Of a stretch of DNA of 10,004 nucleotides, positions 6,417-10,004 are shown in pieces. Origin of the DNA: UBA3792 sp045114775. GTDB taxonomy: Bacteria; Bacillota; Clostridia; Christensenellales; CAG-138. Under the pieces are notes generated by a model. It ran no database searches, was not told where the DNA came from, and worked only from the letters and a program-made list of their open reading frames with translations. The DNA lies in assembly GCA_045114775.1 (NCBI GenBank), contig JBGULC010000015.1, positions 1-10,004 of the forward strand, in the 5' to 3' direction. Numbering within the stretch: position 1 is the stretch's first letter; each line of letters starts with the position of its first letter. Position numbers and translations under genes: made by a program.

Positions 6417-7607
6417 TCAAACGATAAACCAAAGCGCGACCGAAACGGCAAGAACGCCAAGCCCGATCCACGGCGGACGCTTCCGGTTCGGCAGAAACAG
6501 CGGCGAACACAGAAGCAGCGCGATGTAATACAGCGCAATGACCGCGGGATGCGGCTGCGGGAGGCGAAGCGCCGGCACGTCCAAAACATGCGCGGCGGAC
6601 GAGATCAGCTTGATCGCGCCGTATGCCGGATAGGACAGGATCGTCGAAACGTGCGGCAGGATCCCGTACAGAAGCACGGATAAGAATCCGCAGAGCAGTA
6701 TGATCGGCATTGTCGGAATCAGCAGGATCGAAAGCGGGATCGAGATCCACGCGATCTCGCCGAAATAATACGCCATGACCGGCAGCATGCCGACCGTCGC
6801 AGCCGTCGCGGCGGTGATCGCCGCAATGATCTTTGCGCCGCGCAGGGATCTCGGGAACGGCTTGCGAAACGGTTTTGAAAAGAGCGTCATCCCCGCCATT
6901 GCCGCAAAGGACAGCTGAAATCCGACCGTCCGCAGCGCAAACGGCTCGCACAAAAGCGTCATGGCCATGGCGAGGCAGAACACGGACGGCAGATCGGCCT
7001 TGCGTTCGCGCATCGCCGTAAGTCTCAGACCGATCAGCACGAACGCTGCGCGCAGCACGGACGCCGTAAAGCCCGTGACCGCGCAGAGAAACAGCAGAAA
7101 GAGCGACAGCAGCGTGAACGAAACGGCCTTGTTTCCCGTGCGGATCAGCTTTCCGAGCATGCCGACGAGCACCGTGACGTGCAGGCCCGAGACCGCAAAC
7201 AGATGCAGAAGACCGCTCCTTGCGTATTCGGCTCGTTCGGCGGCCTCCATGACGCTGTGATCGCCGAGCAGAATCCCCCGCGCCGCCGCGGCCTCGTCGC
7301 GAAACAGCGCGTCTGCATTGCGAAGAAGCCCGCCGCGAAGGTTTCCCAAGAACGCTGAGATTCCGCTGTCCTCCGGCAGCGCCGTCGGCAGCAGCACGAT
7401 GCGGATCAGCACGGCAAAGGCCATAAGCGGCAGCAGAAAGAACGCGCTGCGTCTTTTGAACAGAAACGCCGCGACCGGTACGAGCCCCGCGCATACGCAA
7501 AGCAGGGCCCAATCCGGCGCAAGCGATCCGAGGATCGCCGCAAGGACCGCGCCCAAAGCCGCGCCCGCCATGGGCCGCGTATGGATCAGAGTTCGGGATT
7601 CGTTCAT
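6417..7607 (-). CDS. comEC: ComEC/Rec2 family competence membrane channel, short form
   Basis: ComEC is the polytopic membrane protein through which single-stranded DNA enters the cell during transformation. The 396-residue product has many hydrophobic segments and the family signature around SGLLHLFAVSGLHV (131-144), followed by VLRAAFVLIG (184-193) and PFALRTVGFQLSFAAMAGM (222-240). These mark the Competence domain. The usual C-terminal metallo-beta-lactamase domain is absent: the protein ends in a last membrane helix (about 381-396). The N-terminal OB-fold region is also short or missing (a hydrophobic pair at about 14-72 leads almost directly to the channel domain). The frame is clean, so this is a natural short form and not a broken gene. 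I choose ATG 7607 because a TATAAT lies 6 nt before it; no Shine-Dalgarno is present. Whether the organism is naturally transformable is not shown. Confidence 0.9.
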   Translation of the reverse strand: MNESRTLIHTRPMAGAALGAVLAAILGSLAPDWALLCVCAGLVPVAAFLFKRRSAFFLLPLMAFAVLIRIVLLPTALPEDSGISAFLGNLRGGLLRNADALFRDEAAAARGILLGDHSVMEAAERAEYARSGLLHLFAVSGLHVTVLVGMLGKLIRTGNKAVSFTLLSLFLLFLCAVTGFTASVLRAAFVLIGLRLTAMRERKADLPSVFCLAMAMTLLCEPFALRTVGFQLSFAAMAGMTLFSKPFRKPFPRSLRGAKIIAAITAATAATVGMLPVMAYYFGEIAWISIPLSILLIPTMPIILLCGFLSVLLYGILPHVSTILSYPAYGAIKLISSAAHVLDVPALRLPQPHPAVIALYYIALLLCSPLFLPNRKRPPWIGLGVLAVSVALWFIV

Positions 7608-7613
7608 ACGGTC

Positions 7614-7642
7614 ATTATAACAAGAATCCTTTGATATTTCAA
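7614..7642 (-). promoter_or_regulatory. Promoter of comEC, predicted leaderless start
   Basis: Minus strand: TTGAAA (7642-7637), 17-bp spacer, perfect TATAAT (7619-7614), then GACCGT and the ATG at 7607. The -10 to ATG distance is 6 nt, so transcription should begin at or next to the start codon. The palindromic TTATAA core could also act as a -10 (TATAAC, 7616-7621) for the divergent sir2 gene, though no good -35 is visible for that direction. Confidence 0.65.
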
Positions 7643-7666
7643 CGGAAAAGCATACGGAGGTACACA

Positions 7667-8383
7667 ATGGATCCATTAAAATCGTACATCGAAAAGGCAA
7701 GAAAGATCGTGTTTTTAGGCGGCGCAGGGCTCAGCACGGAGAGCGGCATCCCCGATTTCCGTTCCAGCGACGGCGTGTTCAAGGCGATCAAGGCGTACGG
7801 CGTGCCGCCGGAAACGCTGCTGTCTATCGACTTCTTCGAGGACTATCCGGAGATCTTCTACGATTATTATAAGAAGTTTCTGATCTATCCGGACGCGAAG
7901 CCGAACAAGGCGCATAAAGCGCTAGCAAAGCTGGAGGAAATGGGCAAGCTCAACGCCGTCGTGACGCAGAATATCGACGGGCTGCATCAGGCGGCGGGAA
8001 GCAAGCACGTCTGCGAGCTGCACGGCAGCGTCTACCGGAACCACTGCACGAAGTGCCGGAAGTTCTATTCGCTCGAACAGATCATGGCGATGAAGGGCGT
8101 ACCGACCTGCGATTGCGGCGGGATCATCAAGCCGGACGTCGTGCTATACGGCGAGGGACTCGACAACTCGGTCGTGACCGACGCGATCCGCTCGATCCGC
8201 GAGGCCGACACGATGATCGTCGGCGGAACGTCGCTTGCGGTCTACCCCGCCGCCGGGCTCATCGATTATTTCCGCGGCGATACGCTGATCGTCATCAACC
8301 TTTCCCCCACCCCGCGCGACCGTGAAGCGACGCTCTGCGTGCATGAAAAGATCGGCGAAGCGTTATCCCGGGTTTTGGATTGA
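7667..8383 (+). CDS. Sir2 family NAD-dependent protein deacylase (sirtuin)
   Basis: Sirtuins remove acyl groups from protein lysines using NAD+, giving nicotinamide and O-acyl-ADP-ribose, in the cytosol. The 238 residues contain the NAD loop GGAGLSTESGIPDFRS (18-33), TQNIDGLH (100-107), the catalytic His119 in HGS, zinc ligands C127, C130, C148 and C150 (the second pair is CxC), and GGTSLAVYPAAGL near 208-220. All catalytic and zinc residues are present and the length is usual for a bacterial CobB-type protein. The frame is open upstream to a TTG at 7631, but ACGGAGG (7654-7660) sits 6 nt before the ATG at 7667, which I take as the start. It is divergent from comEC and 97 bp upstream of the Mrp gene. 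The TGA stop is embedded in the -35 box of the next promoter. Substrate preference (acetyl versus other acyl groups) cannot be read here. Confidence 0.95.
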   Translation: MDPLKSYIEKARKIVFLGGAGLSTESGIPDFRSSDGVFKAIKAYGVPPETLLSIDFFEDYPEIFYDYYKKFLIYPDAKPNKAHKALAKLEEMGKLNAVVTQNIDGLHQAAGSKHVCELHGSVYRNHCTKCRKFYSLEQIMAMKGVPTCDCGGIIKPDVVLYGEGLDNSVVTDAIRSIREADTMIVGGTSLAVYPAAGLIDYFRGDTLIVINLSPTPRDREATLCVHEKIGEALSRVLD

Positions 8384-8407
8384 CTTTCCGGAAAAGACGG
8401 GTATAAT
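8380..8407 (+). promoter_or_regulatory. Promoter of the mrp/C_GCAxxG_C_C operon
   Basis: TTGACT (8380-8385, five of six consensus bases) overlaps the sir2 stop codon; a 16-bp spacer leads to a perfect TATAAT (8402-8407). Transcription should start near 8414, leaving a leader of about 67 nt. No terminator separates sir2 from this point, so readthrough from sir2 is also possible. Confidence 0.8.
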
Positions 8408-8441
8408 AGGTTTTTGGAGAATGCTCTCAATGTAAAACCAA

Positions 8442-8463
8442 GGCGTCCGGAATCCGGTGCGCC
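8442..8463 (+). other. Leader hairpin before the mrp ribosome site
   Basis: GGCGTCCGG (8442-8450) and CCGGTGCGCC (8454-8463) pair around AAT, with one G-U pair and one bulged base. The structure ends 2 nt before the AAAGGAA ribosome site (8466-8472), so it may influence initiation. No known riboswitch is recognised, and the pairing may simply be a small GC-rich fold. Confidence 0.35.
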
Positions 8464-8480
8464 GGAAAGGAATCCCGTTC

Positions 8481-9305
8481 ATGAGCGAATGTACCCATGA
8501 TTGCAGCAGCTGCGCGCAGAACTGCTCGGATCGCACCGAGGAAAACGAATTTCTCGCAAAGCTCAACCACTACTCTTCCGTCAAGAAGGTCATTGCCGTT
8601 CTCTCCGGCAAGGGCGGCGTCGGCAAGTCCCTCGTCACCTCCCTTCTGGCCGTCAACGCGATGCGGAACGGCGATCACGTCGCGATCCTCGACGCCGACA
8701 TCACCGGCCCGTCGATCCCGAACGCGTTCGGCGTGCACGAAAAGGCGACCGGCAGCGATATCGGTATCTTCCCCGTCACCTCGAAGCTTGGCGTCGATAT
8801 GATGTCGATCAACCTTCTTCTGGAACATGAGACCGATCCCGTCGTATGGCGCGGACCGATCATCGCGGGGACCGTCAAGCAGTTCTGGACCGACGTCATC
8901 TGGAAGGACGTCGATATCATGTTCATCGACATGCCGCCGGGAACCGGCGACGTGCCGCTGACCGTATTCCAGTCCCTGCCGATCGACGGCGTCGTCGTCG
9001 TCACCTCTCCGCAGGAGCTCGTCGGCATGGTCGTGCAGAAGGCGGTCAACATGGCGAACATGATGAATATCCCCGTGCTCGGCGTCGTCGAAAATTACAG
9101 CTATTTCGAGTGCCCGGACTGCGGCAGGCAGCATAAGCTGTTCGGCGAGAGCCACATCGAAAAGGTCGCTGCGGAAAACGGCGTCGAAACCGTCTGCCGC
9201 ATTCCGATCAACCCGAAGCTTGCCGCCGCATGCGACGCGGGTCTCATCGAGCTCTATGAAGGCGACTGGCTGGACGAGCTGACGAAGAAGATCGAAACGC
9301 TATGA
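8481..9305 (+). CDS. Mrp/NBP35 family Fe-S cluster carrier ATPase
   Basis: Mrp/NBP35 proteins are P-loop ATPases that hold and deliver [4Fe-4S] clusters to apoproteins in the cytosol. The 274-residue product has an N-terminal Cys cluster (C4, C8, C11, C15), a deviant Walker A GKGGVGKS (43-50), DADITGPS (71-78), MPPGTGD (151-157), TSPQELVGMVV (175-185), and the C-terminal CPDC (211-214) in an ENYSYFECPDCG context, the dimer-bridging cluster site of Mrp. All motifs needed for ATP and cluster binding are visible. A GTG at 8457 would extend the frame, but AAAGGAA (8466-8472) lies 8 nt before the ATG at 8481, so that is the start. It has its own promoter and overlaps the next gene as ATGA, implying translational coupling. 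A MinD/ParA assignment is excluded by the CxxC and MPPGTGD motifs. Confidence 0.95.
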   Translation: MSECTHDCSSCAQNCSDRTEENEFLAKLNHYSSVKKVIAVLSGKGGVGKSLVTSLLAVNAMRNGDHVAILDADITGPSIPNAFGVHEKATGSDIGIFPVTSKLGVDMMSINLLLEHETDPVVWRGPIIAGTVKQFWTDVIWKDVDIMFIDMPPGTGDVPLTVFQSLPIDGVVVVTSPQELVGMVVQKAVNMANMMNIPVLGVVENYSYFECPDCGRQHKLFGESHIEKVAAENGVETVCRIPINPKLAAACDAGLIELYEGDWLDELTKKIETL

Positions 9306-9751
9306 CACACGAAGAGAAAGCCTTACAGTATTTCACGAACGGCGCAAACTGCGCGCAGGCGGTCGTTCTCGCGTATGCCGAGGATCTCGGCATGGATGAA
9401 AAGACGGCGGCGCGGCTCGCTTCCTCGTTCGGCGGCGGCATCGGAAGGCTCAGAGAGGTCTGCGGCGCGGTGTCCGGCATGATGATGGTCTACGGTCTTT
9501 TGAAAGGGTATGACGATCTTCAGGACCCCGAAGCGAAGAAGGCGCACTATGCGAACGTGCAGGCGCTTGCGGCGAAGTTCCGCGAAGAAAACGGCTCGAT
9601 CATCTGCCGCGAGCTTCTGAAGCTGCATGAAAACGAGCAGAACGACCCCACGCCCACCCCGCGCGACGCGAAGTTCTTTCATTCGCGTCCGTGCATGGGA
9701 TTTGTGCAGAGCGCTGCAAGGATCCTGGACGAAGCGCTGAAAGAACGCTAA
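9302..9751 (+). CDS. C_GCAxxG_C_C family protein, putative redox-active
   Basis: The 149-residue product matches the C_GCAxxG_C_C family by its pattern: NCAQAV (C17), FGGGIGRLREVCGAVSG (43-59, with C54), IICRELL (C102) and RPCMGFV (C131). The family is common in strict anaerobes and is generally annotated as putative redox-active on the basis of these conserved cysteines; no reaction is firmly known to me. It has no signal peptide; a hydrophobic patch at about 57-67 is part of the Gly/Cys motif and too short to be convincing as a membrane helix. The start codon overlaps the mrp stop (ATGA, 9302-9305) with no separate promoter, so the protein is made with Mrp and may use or protect a metal or cluster that Mrp supplies. 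That link is inference from position. A terminator follows directly. Confidence 0.9.
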   Translation: MTHEEKALQYFTNGANCAQAVVLAYAEDLGMDEKTAARLASSFGGGIGRLREVCGAVSGMMMVYGLLKGYDDLQDPEAKKAHYANVQALAAKFREENGSIICRELLKLHENEQNDPTPTPRDAKFFHSRPCMGFVQSAARILDEALKER

Positions 9752-9757
9752 AATCAC

Positions 9758-9790
9758 ACGGAGGTCCCTATACGGGATCTCCGTTTTATT
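9758..9790 (+). terminator. Terminator of the mrp operon
   Basis: ACGGAGGTCCC (9758-9768) pairs with GGGATCTCCGT (9774-9784) over 11 bp with one G-U pair, loop TATAC, followed by TTTTATT. It begins 6 nt after the stop of the C_GCAxxG_C_C gene. Confidence 0.9.
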
Positions 9791-9800
9791 TGTAATGAAA

Positions 9801-9833
9801 ATGAGCGGGGCCATTCGGTCCCGCCCATTTTTT
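9801..9833. terminator. Bidirectional terminator at the end of the right-edge minus-strand gene
   Basis: ATGAGCGGGGCC (9801-9812) pairs with GGTCCCGCCCAT (9817-9828) around ATTC, with one A-C mismatch and one G-U pair. Six T follow on the + strand (9828-9833). On the minus strand the stem is followed by TTTTC, so it can also end the gene that stops at 9847. It is a second, back-up stop for the mrp operon. Confidence 0.8.
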
Positions 9834-9846
9834 CTTCAGATATGCT

Positions 9847-10004
9847 TCAGTTTTCTTTATACGCGTCGGCCGCCTGCGAATAGGCGTAGATCGCCGCCGC
9901 AGCGTTCTGCGCAAGCACATTATCCGTAAAGGCTTCAAGCATCAGCTTCACATACGACAGCACGGACGCGCGCACCGTCGCCGTTCCGTTGTCCGTTGTG
10001 ACTA
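9847..10004 (-). CDS. C-terminal end of a probable surface/secreted protein (partial)
   Basis: On the minus strand a frame open from the right edge encodes 51 visible residues (starting VTTDNGTATVRASVL, ending YSQAADAYKEN) and stops at TGA, 9847-9849. The last 30 residues align without gaps to the tail encoded at 1-95 (16 identical by eye). The pattern, a helical segment with a Val/Leu-Ser-Tyr-x-Lys stretch followed by Ala-rich IYAYSQAADAY, resembles the C-terminal helical module of many clostridial secreted proteins. This suggests an exported protein, but the signal peptide and the main domains lie outside the window. It is convergent with the mrp operon and shares the hairpin at 9801-9828. 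Confidence 0.7.
   Translation of the reverse strand, partial: VTTDNGTATVRASVLSYVKLMLEAFTDNVLAQNAAAAIYAYSQAADAYKEN

Noticed and set aside
6394..7512. 372-codon minus-strand frame overlapping comEC in another phase
   Set aside because: Arg/Ala-rich shadow of comEC that also crosses the ftsZ terminator; the comEC frame carries all the family motifs.

Overview
The window looks like chromosome from a moderately GC-rich, Gram-positive anaerobe of the Clostridia (Bacillota). The evidence is clear Shine-Dalgarno sites before most genes, consensus sigma-A-type promoters, a C_GCAxxG_C_C family protein, a short ComEC without its hydrolase domain, a DUF6273-containing surface kinase, and two truncated surface-type proteins at the ends. 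No tRNA, rRNA, CRISPR array or complete insertion sequence was seen. Genus cannot be fixed from the sequence alone.

Layout. At 1-95 (+) lies the C-terminal tail of a gene that starts outside the window, followed by a strong terminator at 153-187 and about 220 bp with no gene. A minus-strand pair follows: a UPF0489-family protein (3004-3726) and, downstream, a membrane Ser/Thr kinase with a Pro/Thr linker and a DUF6273 ectodomain (827-2932). The kinase frame is interrupted by one TAG at 827-829 but stays open, in the same frame, through a Pro-Asp/Glu linker and a Tyr-rich domain to a TGA at 413-415. Divergent from that pair is the cell-division pair ftsA-ftsZ (3922-6372, +), with a near-perfect promoter and a 13-bp terminator shared with the convergent comEC (6417-7607, -). 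Divergent from comEC is sir2 (7667-8383, +). Then come an Mrp/NBP35 ATPase (8481-9305) with its own promoter and, overlapping by ATGA, a C_GCAxxG_C_C protein (9302-9751). Two hairpin terminators follow. The right edge (9847-10004, -) holds the tail of another gene, whose last 30 residues are homologous to the tail at the left edge.

How the genes work together. FtsA tethers FtsZ to the membrane at the division site and the two are clearly one transcription unit. Mrp is an Fe-S cluster carrier, and its translational coupling to a Cys-rich C_GCAxxG_C_C protein suggests a shared metal or redox task. ComEC is the DNA-uptake channel. The kinase probably links an extracytoplasmic module to cytoplasmic phosphorylation. 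Its relation to the UPF0489 protein is only by position.

The most interesting points are the in-frame amber codon inside the kinase linker, two genes whose -10 boxes lie exactly 6 nt before ATG (predicted leaderless mRNAs), the coupled Mrp/C_GCAxxG_C_C pair, and the related tails facing each other across the window. I did not find a convincing wholly new multi-gene system.
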